DNA of 35,000 nucleotides from the NCBI GenBank assembly GCA_000158135.1, contig DS999531.1:470606-505605 (forward strand), given 5' to 3'. This stretch comes from Rhodobacteraceae bacterium KLH11. GTDB lineage: Bacteria > Pseudomonadota > Alphaproteobacteria > Rhodobacterales > Rhodobacteraceae. Positions 9,167-18,217 of this stretch are shown here, one piece after another (positions within the stretch are counted from its first letter, which is position 1; every line of letters begins with the position of its first letter). A model generated the notes under the pieces. The model was not told the DNA's origin, made no database searches, and worked only from the letters and a program-made list of their open reading frames with translations. The translations under genes and the position numbers were made by a program.

Positions 9167-9763
9167 TCAAAGGCCAACAACACCTGATAACGTCAGTTCG
9201 CTGACCAAGGCGGCATAGTCGCTGCGCGCATCAGCATCCGCCCCGGCATTCCACATATAGAACCAGTTCAGCATTCCAAAAACGGACATCGTAGTGGCCC
9301 GCAATTTGGCGGCGTCGCCCTGAAAGGTTTCGGGTGCGATATTTTCGATGATATCGCTGACGAACCTCACCAAATCCCGCTGATAGCCGCGCAACAATTG
9401 CTGCTGATCCCGGGGCAGAGCAGACATGCCGCTGGTTTGCACACGATGCTCATCATCCACGCCCTGATAAGCCAGCAGAATTTCCCCTATCACGCGCCTT
9501 AGCTGATCAGGTGGTTCCAGCCCCTCCAGGTTCAGACCGCAAATCAGATCACGCAGTTGCCGCAGATAGCTGTCGAGCATGTCGAACAGAATGGCATCCT
9601 TGCTGTCGTAGTAGTGATAGATATTGGCCTTGGATATCCCGCATTCCCGCGCCAGCTGAGACATCGACGCCCGATCAAACCCTTCCTGCGCAAAAACACG
9701 CGCAGCGGATTTCAGGATACGAGCCCGTTTGTGGTCGTGGTCTTTTGCTATCGTGCGCGCCAA
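9167..9763 (-). CDS. paaR: TetR-family regulator PaaR
   Basis: TetR-type repressor of 198 aa. The N-terminal helix-turn-helix is clear: ILKSAARVFAQEGFDRASMS followed by LARECGISKANIYHYYDSKD (residues about 16-60). The rest is a helical ligand domain; PaaR proteins release DNA on binding phenylacetyl-CoA. The start is a TTG at 9763, chosen because GGAGG lies 8 bases upstream and no ATG or GTG fits. It is the last gene of the paaG-paaI-paaK-paaR operon, so it would regulate its own expression through the operator in the paaG-paaZ gap. The name is inferred from family plus location. Confidence 0.85.
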   Translation of the reverse strand: MARTIAKDHDHKRARILKSAARVFAQEGFDRASMSQLARECGISKANIYHYYDSKDAILFDMLDSYLRQLRDLICGLNLEGLEPPDQLRRVIGEILLAYQGVDDEHRVQTSGMSALPRDQQQLLRGYQRDLVRFVSDIIENIAPETFQGDAAKLRATTMSVFGMLNWFYMWNAGADADARSDYAALVSELTLSGVVGL

Positions 9764-9785
9764 ATCCTGACCCTCCGTCTATGTC

Positions 9786-11093
9786 TCAGTTGTCCCGATT
9801 GTCGATCACGCGCCGGGCCTTGCCCTGCGAACGTTCAACTGCACCCGGCTCGCCTATATCGATCTCGGTCGAGACGCCAACCACCTCTTTGATCCGGCGT
9901 GATAACATCCGGGCAGCCGCGGTTTTGCTCAGCTCATCTGCCGCCTCTGGTGTTGCCTCAACATGCACGCGCATCGCGTCCATCCGGCCGGCCTTGTAAA
10001 GCTCGATCTGGTAGTAGGGTCCAAGACCGCTGGTTGCCAGAACCTGCTCTTCGATCTGGCTGGGGAAAACGTTGACGCCGCGCAGGATGATCATGTCGTC
10101 CGAACGCCCGGTGATCTTCTCCATCCGCCGCATTGATCGAGCGGTACCGGGCAGCAGCCGCGTCAGGTCACGGGTGCGATAGCGGACCATCGGCAGGCCC
10201 TCTTTGGTCAGGGTGGTGAAAACCAGCTCGCCGATCTCACCATCAGGAAGGACCTCGCCGGTCTCGGGATCGATGATCTCGGGGTAGAAATGATCCTCCC
10301 AGATCACAGGCCCGTCTTTGGTTTCGACACATTCGTTGGCAACACCCGGCCCCATGATCTCGGACAGGCCGTAAATGTCGACGGCATGCATGTCGAAGGC
10401 CTGTTCAACCTCGGCCCGCATCGAATCCGTCCACGGCTCGGCACCAAAGACCCCAACCGCCAGAGAGCTTTCGCGCGGGTCGAGCCCAACCTTATGATAC
10501 TGTTCAAGAATATTCAGCATATAAGACGGCGTCACCATGATCCCGTCCGGCTTGAAATCCGTGATCAGATCGACCTGTTTGGCGGTCTGCCCGCCGCTCA
10601 TCGGGACGACCGTAGCCCCCAGACGTTCGATCCCGTAATGCGCGCCCAGCCCGCCGGTGAACAGCCCATAGCCATAGGCGTTATGCACGATATCCCCCCG
10701 GCGCAAACCGCTGGCCCGCAGGGATCGCGCCACCAGATCAGCCCAGTTGTCGATATCGCCCTGCGTATACCCCACAACGGTCGGCTTGCCGGTTGTCCCG
10801 GATGAGGCATGCACACGGATGATCTGTTCGCGCGGGACGGCAAACAGGCCAAAGGGATAGTTTTCGCGCAGGTCATTCTTGTGGGTAAACGGAAACCGCG
10901 CCAGATCGCTTAAAGACTGCAGATCATCCGGATGCACCCCCGCCTCGTCAAACCGCTGCCGGTACATGGGCACGTTGTCATAGGCGTGGCGCAGCGACCA
11001 TCTGAGCCGGTCCAGTTGCAAGCTGCGAATTTCGTCAATCGAGGCAACCTCGATCGGGTCGAGATCCGCCCTGTTCGGAGTAAGGTCCTTCAT
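9786..11093 (-). CDS. paaK: Phenylacetate-CoA ligase
   Basis: First step of the pathway: ATP-dependent activation of phenylacetate to phenylacetyl-CoA in the cytoplasm. The 435-aa length is normal for the family. The AMP-binding P-loop is HASSGTTGKPTVVGYTQGD, and DIYGLSEIMGPG is the adenylate-forming A5-type motif. The N-terminus has the PaaK-typical RLRWSLRHAYDNVPMYRQRF, and the C-terminal subdomain begins around ITGRSDDMIILRGVNVFPSQ. A GGGAGGAG ribosome site precedes the ATG. It lies 12 bases after paaI and 22 bases before paaR in one operon. Confidence 0.96.
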   Translation of the reverse strand: MKDLTPNRADLDPIEVASIDEIRSLQLDRLRWSLRHAYDNVPMYRQRFDEAGVHPDDLQSLSDLARFPFTHKNDLRENYPFGLFAVPREQIIRVHASSGTTGKPTVVGYTQGDIDNWADLVARSLRASGLRRGDIVHNAYGYGLFTGGLGAHYGIERLGATVVPMSGGQTAKQVDLITDFKPDGIMVTPSYMLNILEQYHKVGLDPRESSLAVGVFGAEPWTDSMRAEVEQAFDMHAVDIYGLSEIMGPGVANECVETKDGPVIWEDHFYPEIIDPETGEVLPDGEIGELVFTTLTKEGLPMVRYRTRDLTRLLPGTARSMRRMEKITGRSDDMIILRGVNVFPSQIEEQVLATSGLGPYYQIELYKAGRMDAMRVHVEATPEAADELSKTAAARMLSRRIKEVVGVSTEIDIGEPGAVERSQGKARRVIDNRDN

Positions 11094-11105
11094 GCAGCTC
11101 CTCCC

Positions 11106-11534
11106 TCAGGTCTCGTCAAACACCGGGCCTTTGACCGCGCGGGACAAGCCCCTGAATTCCGCGATCTTCTGGCCCGTCTGGTTGGTTACGGTCACGTCAT
11201 AGATACCGCTGCGGCCCGTCAGGCTTTGCTCGGTCGCGCGGGCCGTCAGCAGATCGCCGGATTGCGCGGGTGCGATGAAACTGATCACATTGTGCTGCGC
11301 GACCGTGGACTGGTTGCGGCTGTTGCAGGCAAAGGCAAAAGCGCTGTCAGCCAACATGAATGTCACGCCGCCATGGCAGATGCCGTGCCCGTTGCAGTGA
11401 TGATCGGCCACCTGCAGCGCAAGTGTTGCCGCCCCTTCCTCTACCTCAACCAGCTCCATCCCGGCCCATTGAGAGGCATTGTCCCGCGCCCACATGGCAG
11501 CAGCTGCTTTCTGCGCACGTTCTTTCGGCGTCAT
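11106..11534 (-). CDS. paaI: Hydroxyphenylacetyl-CoA thioesterase PaaI
   Basis: Hot-dog thioesterase (142 aa) that rescues CoA from dead-end ring-hydroxylated thioesters. The signature is visible as HCNGHGICHGGVTFMLADSA, followed by FACNSR (residues about 46-72). The start at 11534 (MTPKERAQKAAAAMW) is supported by GGGGGGA in the end of paaG; the longer in-frame reading would run far into paaG. It begins one base after the paaG stop, indicating coupled translation. Confidence 0.93.
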   Translation of the reverse strand: MTPKERAQKAAAAMWARDNASQWAGMELVEVEEGAATLALQVADHHCNGHGICHGGVTFMLADSAFAFACNSRNQSTVAQHNVISFIAPAQSGDLLTARATEQSLTGRSGIYDVTVTNQTGQKIAEFRGLSRAVKGPVFDET

Positions 11535-11535
11535 C

Positions 11536-12321
11536 TCATTCCCCCCGGAACACCGGCCTGCGTTTTTCAAGAAACGCTGTGACACCTTCAGCATAATCCG
11601 CGCTTTCGCCACAGGTTTTCATGGCGTCGGCCTCAATCTCCAGATGGTCACTCAGAGTATGCGTGGCGGCCGCCTGAATCGTCTGTTTTGTCAAACCCAG
11701 ACCCAGCGTCGGCCCGTTGGCCAACTGTTCGGCCAGCGCACGCGCCTCGGTCATCAGATCAGCGTCGGGGATCGCTTTCCAGATCAGCCCCCAATCGGCG
11801 GCCTGCTGGGCGGGCAAAGGCTGCCCGGTCAGGGCCAGCCCTTTCGCCCGCGCTTCGCCCAGCAGCCGCGGCAGATGCCAGCTGCCACCGGTATCCGGGA
11901 TCAGGCCAACTTTGGAAAACGACTGGATGAACTTCGCCGAATCCGCCGCCAGAACCACATCACAGGCCAAAGCCAGGTTCGCCCCCGCCCCCGCCGCAAC
12001 GCCGTTCACGGCACAAATGACAGGAAATTCCAGCGACCGGATCAGGCGCACCAAAGGTGCATAAAACGTGCGCACCGTATGACCCAGATCGGGCGGGCCT
12101 TCCATTTTTGCCGGATTGCGATCCCCCAGATCCTGCCCCGCGCAGAACCCGCGCCCGGCCCCGGTCAGCAGCACCGCACGTGCGCCCCCCTCGCGCGCCG
12201 CCTCAAGTGCGGCGCGCAGGGCATGGTGCATCTCTTCCGTGAAACTGTTCAGCCGGTCGGGCCGGTTGAGGGTAATTTCCACCCATTGACCCATATTTCG
12301 CGAAATAATCGTATCCGACAT
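11536..12321 (-). CDS. paaG: 1,2-epoxyphenylacetyl-CoA isomerase
   Basis: Crotonase-fold enzyme of 261 aa that converts the ring epoxide to oxepin-CoA. Oxyanion-hole and active-site segments are FCAGQDLGDR, GVAAGAGANLALACDVVLAA and KVGLIPDTGGSWHLPRLLG; the Asp in the last is typical of PaaG. I chose the ATG at 12321 (MSDTIISRNMGQWVEITL) over one 18 bases upstream because only this one has purine-rich sequence before it (GGGCAAGG). It is the first gene of the minus-strand operon and diverges from paaZ across a gap holding a proposed PaaR operator. Confidence 0.93.
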   Translation of the reverse strand: MSDTIISRNMGQWVEITLNRPDRLNSFTEEMHHALRAALEAAREGGARAVLLTGAGRGFCAGQDLGDRNPAKMEGPPDLGHTVRTFYAPLVRLIRSLEFPVICAVNGVAAGAGANLALACDVVLAADSAKFIQSFSKVGLIPDTGGSWHLPRLLGEARAKGLALTGQPLPAQQAADWGLIWKAIPDADLMTEARALAEQLANGPTLGLGLTKQTIQAAATHTLSDHLEIEADAMKTCGESADYAEGVTAFLEKRRPVFRGE

Positions 12322-12360
12322 GCCTTGCCCGCTTTTCATAAGTTGCTACAAATTTCTTGC

Positions 12361-12378
12361 ATAAACCGAACGGTTGGT
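12361..12378. promoter_or_regulatory. Proposed PaaR operator 3 (paaG-paaZ divergent promoter)
   Basis: ATAAACCG-AA-CGGTTGGT is the reverse complement of the core of the site at 2240 (15 identical bases). It is centred in the 105-bp gap between the divergent paaG and paaZ starts, where one repressor could control both operons, including paaR itself. Confidence 0.65.
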
Positions 12379-12426
12379 CAATAAATTGCTGCGAGCAAAC
12401 CCAGCTTAGTCAAACAGGAGAACACC

Positions 12427-14451
12427 ATGTCCTTGCATCAGGTTTCCAGTTTTGCCGCTGGCATGTGGATTGCACCGGGCGCGGGCGCGCGGACCATCGC
12501 CTCTGCCATCACCGGTGCGCCTTTTGCGACCGCCGGGAACGCGGCGCTCGACGTTCCGGCCATGCTGGATTATGCGCGCAACACCGGCGGGCCCGCTTTG
12601 CGCAAACGCACGTTCCACGACCGCGCCCGGATGCTCAAGGCGCTGGCACAAGAACTTTCGTCACATAAACAAGCACTCTACGATCTGAGCTTCGAGACCG
12701 GCGCCACACAGCGCGATCACCTGATCGACATAGATGGCGGTATTGGCACGATGTTCGTTTTCGCCTCGAAAGGGCGACGCGAGATGCCGGACGCGCAGGT
12801 TTATCTGGACGGTGACAGCGAACAGCTTTCGCGCAATGGCACGTTTCAGGGGCAGCATATCTGCACCCCTCTTCTGGGTGCAGCTCTTCATATCAACGCC
12901 TTCAACTTCCCGGTCTGGGGCATGCTGGAAAAACTGGCCCCGGCGCTGCTGGCGGGCGTTCCGGCCATCGTGAAACCGGCCACCAACAGCTGTTATGTCA
13001 CTGAACTGGCAGTTCGGATCATGCTTGAAAGCAACATCCTGCCCCCCGGCGCATTACAGCTGATCTCGGGCGGGTTGGGGGGCCTGCTGGATCACCTGAA
13101 CTGTCAGGATGTAGTCAGTTTCACCGGCTCAGCCGATACCGCACTAACCTTGCGACAAACACCTGCGATCCTGCAGAACTCGGTTCGGTTCGTGGCCGAG
13201 CAGGACAGCCTGAACGCCTCGATCCTCGGTCCGGATGCGGTGCCGGGCACGCCGGAATTCGATCTGTTCGTCAAGGAAGTCGCCCGTGAGATGACCACCA
13301 AGGCAGGTCAGAAATGCACCGCCATTCGCCGGATCATTGCCCCCGGGGCACAGGTCGAGGCGGTGATCAATGCGCTGACGGCGCGGCTGTCCAAAATCAC
13401 CATCGGCGACCCCCGGCAGGAAACCACGCGCATGGGGGCGCTGATCTCAAACGGCCAGAAAGCTGATGTGCTGGAAAAGGCCGCGCTGATCGGGCAAGAG
13501 GCAGAACAGGTGTTCGGCAACCCCGACGCGTTCGACCTGCAAGGCCCCAAGGCCGGAGCTTTTGTGCCCCCGATGCTGTTTCATTGCGCCGATCCCGATC
13601 ATGCGCAGCGCGTCCATGATACCGAAGCGTTTGGCCCGATCTCGACCATCATGGGCTACCATGATCTCGACCACGCCGTGACGCTGGTCAATCGCGGTCG
13701 GGGATCTTTGGTCACATCCCTGATCACGCATGACCCCGGTGTTGCGCGCGACGTGGTGATGGGGTCGGCGGCCCTGAACGGGCGGATTTACATCAATGAT
13801 CGCGACTCGATGGCGGAATCGACGGGCCACGGCGCGCCGCTGCCGCATCTGGTGCATGGCGGGCCGGGCCGGGCTGGCGGCGGCGAGGAGATGGGCGGCG
13901 TGCGCGGCGTGCAACACTATATGCAACGCACCGCCCTGCAGGGCTCTCCCCGTATGCTGAGCGCGATCACTTCGAAATGGATGCCCGGCGCGCCCGAGGT
14001 CAAATCCCCCGCGCACCCCTTCACCCGCAGGTTGGCAGAGCTGCAGATCGGCGAGACCCTGCACACCGCCCCACGCCTCATCACGCTGGCAGATATCGAA
14101 CATTTCGCCGCTTTCACCGGCGACACTTTCTATGCCCATATGGATGACGAAGCTGCCGCACGGAACCCGTTCTTTCCCGGCCGCGTGGCGCATGGCTATC
14201 TGTTGCTCAGCTTCGCGGCAGGCCTGTTTGTCGAGCCGAACGAGGGGCCGGTTCTGGCCAATACCGGGCTGGATGGCCTGCGGTTCATGAAACCGGTGGT
14301 TGCCGGGGACAGCATCAAGGTGCGTCTGACCGTCAAGCAGAAGACATTGCGCAATGACGACTATGGCGAGGTCCGCTGGCATGTAACCTTGACCAACCAA
14401 CATGACGAGCCGGTTGCCGAATATGAACTGCTGACAATGAACGCCTGCTGA
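12427..14451 (+). CDS. paaZ: Oxepin-CoA hydrolase / 3-oxo-5,6-dehydrosuberyl-CoA semialdehyde dehydrogenase
   Basis: Bifunctional ring-opening enzyme of 674 aa. Residues 1 to about 520 are an NADP aldehyde dehydrogenase with Glu258 (FVAEQDSLN) and nucleophile Cys297 (TTKAGQKCTAIRR). From about 530 a MaoC-like hydratase has Asp566 and His571 (FTGDTFYAHMDDEAA), followed by NPFFPGRVAHGYLLLS. These residues correspond by alignment to the catalytic ones of E. coli PaaZ. The ATG follows AGGAG by six bases. It is divergent from paaG and followed 55 bases later by paaX. Both domains look complete, so neither pathway branch should leak the reactive aldehyde. Confidence 0.96.
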   Translation: MSLHQVSSFAAGMWIAPGAGARTIASAITGAPFATAGNAALDVPAMLDYARNTGGPALRKRTFHDRARMLKALAQELSSHKQALYDLSFETGATQRDHLIDIDGGIGTMFVFASKGRREMPDAQVYLDGDSEQLSRNGTFQGQHICTPLLGAALHINAFNFPVWGMLEKLAPALLAGVPAIVKPATNSCYVTELAVRIMLESNILPPGALQLISGGLGGLLDHLNCQDVVSFTGSADTALTLRQTPAILQNSVRFVAEQDSLNASILGPDAVPGTPEFDLFVKEVAREMTTKAGQKCTAIRRIIAPGAQVEAVINALTARLSKITIGDPRQETTRMGALISNGQKADVLEKAALIGQEAEQVFGNPDAFDLQGPKAGAFVPPMLFHCADPDHAQRVHDTEAFGPISTIMGYHDLDHAVTLVNRGRGSLVTSLITHDPGVARDVVMGSAALNGRIYINDRDSMAESTGHGAPLPHLVHGGPGRAGGGEEMGGVRGVQHYMQRTALQGSPRMLSAITSKWMPGAPEVKSPAHPFTRRLAELQIGETLHTAPRLITLADIEHFAAFTGDTFYAHMDDEAAARNPFFPGRVAHGYLLLSFAAGLFVEPNEGPVLANTGLDGLRFMKPVVAGDSIKVRLTVKQKTLRNDDYGEVRWHVTLTNQHDEPVAEYELLTMNAC

Positions 14452-14506
14452 CCGCGCTTGAGAAATCTTGATTTTCTTATGGATCACTACGGGTTAACCT
14501 GCCTGC

Positions 14507-15307
14507 ATGACCAGCCAGAGCACGTGGTACGAAACAGCGGTGACCGACCTGACGGACCCACATGATCAGCGGGTCTGGTCGGTTATCGTATCGCTTTTCG
14601 GCGACATGGCGCAGGCCCCCGGCACGCGGATTTCGGGTGGGACACTGACCCGGATTATCGAACCGATAGGCATCAAACCCGAAGCCATCCGTGTTGCCCT
14701 GCATCGCCTGCGCAAGGATGGCTGGATCGAGAGCGACCGGATGGGCCGTGTCTCAAGGCATGTTCTGACCGAATTCGGGCGGGCGCAATCAGCGGCAGTC
14801 ACGCCGCGTATTTATGCCCGCACCCCTGTGATGGCTGAACACTGGCACCTGCTGATCGCCGAAGATGGCAACACGCAGGTGCTTGAGGATATCATGCTCA
14901 GCCATGATTACATTCCCATAGGGCGCAACGTGGCTTTGGGCTCGGGCACACCAACCGATCATGCGGGCGCGTTGCTGGTGCTTGCGATATCGCCACAGAC
15001 AGCCCCCACATGGCTTCAGGATCGGCTCTGCCCGCAAGAGCTGCGCGCATCCTGTCAGACGCTTCTGGCTGCTACCCGGCGTGTCGCCCGATCCCGCCCC
15101 GATGGCTGGACACCCACACCGCTGCAAAGCGCAACGCTGCGCACATTGCTGGTACATCGGTGGCGGCGTGTTGTGTTGCGGCAGCCAGACCTGCCCCCGG
15201 CCTTCTACCCCCCCGACTGGGCCGGACCCGCCTGCCGGGAGAGCGTTATGCAACTGCTCGACACCCTGCCCCGACCATCGGCAGATACCCTCAGCGCGCC
15301 GGGTTGA
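14507..15307 (+). CDS. paaX: PaaX-family transcriptional regulator
   Basis: A 266-aa protein with an N-terminal winged helix (GGTLTRIIEPIGIKPEAIR followed by VALHRLRKDGWIESDR, residues about 45-80) and the PaaX-type linker GRVSRHVLTEFGR. In Gammaproteobacteria PaaX represses paa genes and is relieved by phenylacetyl-CoA. Here it lies directly after paaZ, on the same strand, in a cluster that also encodes the TetR repressor PaaR. No clear Shine-Dalgarno sequence is seen before the ATG. It is PaaX-like; its targets, perhaps the downstream monooxygenase, are not known. Confidence 0.82.
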   Translation: MTSQSTWYETAVTDLTDPHDQRVWSVIVSLFGDMAQAPGTRISGGTLTRIIEPIGIKPEAIRVALHRLRKDGWIESDRMGRVSRHVLTEFGRAQSAAVTPRIYARTPVMAEHWHLLIAEDGNTQVLEDIMLSHDYIPIGRNVALGSGTPTDHAGALLVLAISPQTAPTWLQDRLCPQELRASCQTLLAATRRVARSRPDGWTPTPLQSATLRTLLVHRWRRVVLRQPDLPPAFYPPDWAGPACRESVMQLLDTLPRPSADTLSAPG

Positions 15308-15397
15308 CCAAAGGGCAATCTGTTCAAAGCCTCGCCCAGCCTCATATCATACCCGTAAGAGGCCCGGACTGGGCCGTGTGACAGGGATGGCGCAACA

Positions 15398-16873
15398 ATG
15401 TCAAACAGCACCGATATGCTTATCATCGGCGCGGGGTTTTCCGGGCTGACCATGGCGCTGGAGGCGCGCAAGCGTGGCATTTCGGATATCACTATCCTGG
15501 AAAAAGCCGGTGACATAGGCGGGACGTGGCGTGAAAACACCTATCCCGGTGTGGCCTGCGATATCCCCTCGCATCTCTACTCGATGGCCACACATCTGAA
15601 CCCGCACTGGAGCCGCGCCTATGCCGGTGGCGCCGAGATCCAGGCCTATCTGCAAAACGTCGCCCGCACCGAAGGGCTGTATAAGCTGTGCCGGTTCCAT
15701 CAGGCGCTGAGATCAGCCCGCTGGGACGGCGCGCAGTGGCAGGTTGAAACGATGGATGGCCAGCGCTGGTCAGCCCGGTTTCTGGTCTCTGCCATCGGTG
15801 CACTGCATCTTCCGCGCCGCCCTGACATTCCCGGGGCCTGCGATTTCGCCGGTCCCAGCTTTCACTCGGCGGAATGGGACCATAACACTGCATTGCAAGA
15901 CAAACGGGTTGCCGTGATCGGAACCGGCGCGTCAGCTGTGCAATTCGTGCCCGAGATCGCAAAGACGGCGCAGCAGGTCACTATCTTTCAACGCAGCGCG
16001 CCCTATGTCCTGCCACGACCCGACGGGCCAATCGCCCCGTGGGTGCGGCAACTCTATCATCATCTTCCCATCCTGCCCCGCATACGCCGTCACCTGATTT
16101 ATATGCTCTATGAATTCCGCCACGGGGTCTTCCGCGGCGAGCCCCGCGCCGTCGCCTTTGCCATGAAGATGTGGCAACGTACGATGGATCAGGCGATTTC
16201 CGATCCGGCTTTGAAACAGGCGCTGACGCCTGACTATGCCATCGGCTGCAAACGTATCCTCAGCTCAAACGACTGGTATCCGGCACTGGCGCGCCACAAT
16301 GTCCGCGTTGTGCCCCATGGTGTGGCCTTGATTGATCCGCACCACATCACCGCAACCGATGGCACCCGGGCTGAGGCCGACATCCTGATCTGGGGCACCG
16401 GCTTTCACGTCACCGATATGGTCGAACGGCTGAGTATCACTGGCGCGGAGGGGCTCACACTCCGGCAGGCCTGGGCGGACGGGATGGAGGCCAATCTGGG
16501 TACCGCAATTGCCGGATTTCCGAACTTCTTCATGCTTCTGGGGCCACATACCGGGCTGGGCCACAATTCCGTCGTTCTTATGATTGAGGCCCAGGTCGGC
16601 CATATCGGGCGCGTTCTGACCGCCATGCAGCAAAAGGGTCTTCGCAGCGTGGAAGCCGACACCGCCAAACAGGCAGAATTCACCCGGGAAATGCAGGATC
16701 GCCACGCCAACAGCATCTGGCAGGCCGGAGGATGCACCTCATGGTATCAGGACGCCCAAGGGCGCAACACCACGCTCTGGCCGGGTACCGTATCCGAGTT
16801 CAGAAAACGCATGGCACAATCGGGGCTGGAACAATACCATACCGTCACCGAAAAGGGTGGAGAGAGCAGATGA
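15398..16873 (+). CDS. FAD-dependent Baeyer-Villiger-type monooxygenase
   Basis: Class B flavoprotein monooxygenase of 491 aa. It has an N-terminal FAD Rossmann motif (IIGAGFSG, residues 9-16), the block GGTWRENTYPGVACDIPSH, the Baeyer-Villiger fingerprint FAGPSFHSAEWD (FxGxxxHxxxW[P/D]) and a second dinucleotide motif VIGTGASAVQ. Such enzymes insert oxygen next to a ketone using NADPH; the substrate is unknown. An AGGGA ribosome site precedes the ATG. Its stop overlaps the start of the next gene (ATGA), so the two are translationally coupled. The pair follows the PaaX-like regulator and may extend the range of aromatic or cyclic ketone substrates; this is inference. Confidence 0.85.
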   Translation: MSNSTDMLIIGAGFSGLTMALEARKRGISDITILEKAGDIGGTWRENTYPGVACDIPSHLYSMATHLNPHWSRAYAGGAEIQAYLQNVARTEGLYKLCRFHQALRSARWDGAQWQVETMDGQRWSARFLVSAIGALHLPRRPDIPGACDFAGPSFHSAEWDHNTALQDKRVAVIGTGASAVQFVPEIAKTAQQVTIFQRSAPYVLPRPDGPIAPWVRQLYHHLPILPRIRRHLIYMLYEFRHGVFRGEPRAVAFAMKMWQRTMDQAISDPALKQALTPDYAIGCKRILSSNDWYPALARHNVRVVPHGVALIDPHHITATDGTRAEADILIWGTGFHVTDMVERLSITGAEGLTLRQAWADGMEANLGTAIAGFPNFFMLLGPHTGLGHNSVVLMIEAQVGHIGRVLTAMQQKGLRSVEADTAKQAEFTREMQDRHANSIWQAGGCTSWYQDAQGRNTTLWPGTVSEFRKRMAQSGLEQYHTVTEKGGESR

Positions 16874-17838
16874 CAGTATTACTGACGATCGTTGGTCTGC
16901 TGGCAGCCTGTCTGTTGATCATGGCTTTGTGGACACGCCGCCTTACCCGACAAGGTGCGCATATCGTGCCACAGCTTGGCCGGATCGTGCCAGTAGATGG
17001 CGGCAGTATTCACTATGTCGAACAGGGTCACCCGGTCAACCCAACCATCGTCATGATCCACGGGCTTTCCGGTCAATTGCAGCATTTTACCTACGCGCTG
17101 ACAGAGGATCTTGCCAAAGACTTTCACGTCCTCGCGGTTGACCGCCCGGGCTGCGGCTATTCCACCCGCGATTCAGCAGAACTGGCCGCGCTGCCTGAAC
17201 AAGCCCGGATGATCCATGAGTTCCTTGACATCAAGGGCGTCCAAAACGCCCTGCTGGTCGGGCACTCACTGGGGGGTGCAGTTGCCTTGGCGATGGCACT
17301 GGATTACCCCGACAAAACGCGGGCCTTGGCATTGCTGGCACCGCTCACTCAGGAAATGCCGCAAACACCTGCCGTCTTCAAACCGCTCGAAATCCGCACC
17401 GAGTGGCTGCGTAATCTGATCGGCCACACGATCGCCGTCCCTCTGGCCCGCAAAACCGCCCCTCTGGTTTTGCGTGATGTCTTTACCCCGGAACCCGCCC
17501 CTGCGGACTTTCTGGACCGCGCCGGCGGCGCCCTCGGGCTACGCCCTTCGGCTTTCATCACCGCATCACAAGACGTGATCGGAGTCGAAACGAGCCTGCC
17601 TGCGCTGTGTAAGCGGTACAAGGACCTGCATGTGCACGGAGGCATCCTGTTCGGCGCAAAAGACCCCATCCTGTCAGCAAGCGAACACGGGACAACGATG
17701 ATGCAATTTGGCCTGTCATCAGAAGTTCTGGAAGATCGCGGGCATATGATCCTGATCACGGCACCCGAAGCCTGCTCTGATTTCATCCGTCGCATTGCCA
17801 GCACTGATCCGGCCCAGACGGCAGAGACGAAACCCTGA
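16870..17838 (+). CDS. Membrane-anchored alpha/beta hydrolase
   Basis: A 322-aa alpha/beta hydrolase. Residues 4-21 are a single hydrophobic segment (LLTIVGLLAACLLIMALW) followed by RR, a likely N-terminal anchor. The fold is marked by VMIHGLSGQLQHF (oxyanion hole), VDRPGCGYS and the nucleophile elbow GHSLGG, with a C-terminal catalytic His in DRGHMI. The ATG at 16870 overlaps the stop of the monooxygenase; the longer in-frame reading from 16732 lies inside that gene and is rejected. An ester hydrolase coupled to a Baeyer-Villiger enzyme is a common logic (lactone or ester product opened by the hydrolase), but the substrate is not known. Confidence 0.83.
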   Translation: MTVLLTIVGLLAACLLIMALWTRRLTRQGAHIVPQLGRIVPVDGGSIHYVEQGHPVNPTIVMIHGLSGQLQHFTYALTEDLAKDFHVLAVDRPGCGYSTRDSAELAALPEQARMIHEFLDIKGVQNALLVGHSLGGAVALAMALDYPDKTRALALLAPLTQEMPQTPAVFKPLEIRTEWLRNLIGHTIAVPLARKTAPLVLRDVFTPEPAPADFLDRAGGALGLRPSAFITASQDVIGVETSLPALCKRYKDLHVHGGILFGAKDPILSASEHGTTMMQFGLSSEVLEDRGHMILITAPEACSDFIRRIASTDPAQTAETKP

Positions 17839-17879
17839 AAAGAACGTTCAAAGAATCCAGAAAGGTACACTTTTCCCTC

Positions 17880-17908
17880 TTGACCCTCCCCAACCCCTCG
17901 CTTAAATC
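17880..17908 (+). promoter_or_regulatory. Promoter of tRNA-Met
   Basis: TTGACC at 17880-17885 is followed after 16-17 bases by TTAAAT/TAAATC (17102-type numbering avoided: 17902-17908). It ends 13 bases ahead of the mature tRNA, a good sigma-70-type fit. Confidence 0.6.
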
Positions 17909-17921
17909 GCCTGACACCTAT

Positions 17922-17998
17922 GGCGGAGTAGCTCAGTTGGTTAGAGCAGCGGAATCATAATCCGCGTGTCGGGGGTTCAAGTCCCTCCTCCGCTACCA
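17922..17998 (+). tRNA. tRNA-Met (CAU), elongator
   Basis: A 77-nt cloverleaf including the encoded CCA. The acceptor GGCGGAG pairs with CTCCGCT, ending in a G-U pair. The anticodon stem GCGGA/TCCGC encloses the loop ATCATAA, with anticodon CAT, and the T arm contains GGTTCAAGTCC. The absence of initiator features marks it as elongator Met. A CAU tRNA of the lysidine-modified Ile type cannot be fully excluded by eye. Confidence 0.9.
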
Positions 17999-18217
17999 TT
18001 AATCCCCCCAAAGGTTCGACACGCTCGCCAAGGATGGCTGACAGGTGGCCCGTAATGTCCACCGAAATGCCATCTCCTGCGTCTGGGTGGGTCAGCGACA
18101 CATCTGCGCGTGGGGTTTAATCGGTCTCGTGTGAATCACAGTTCGAGGCAGATCAAATGCAAATCGCTTTAGAGCCCAGAAACAGTCAGAGCACAAATCT
18201 ACCGGCAATCATCCACA

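Noticed and set aside
14452..14506. Possible AT-rich inverted repeat (AGAAATC/ATTTTCT) between paaZ and paaX
   Set aside because: The pairing is imperfect and there is no T run, too weak to call a terminator or operator.
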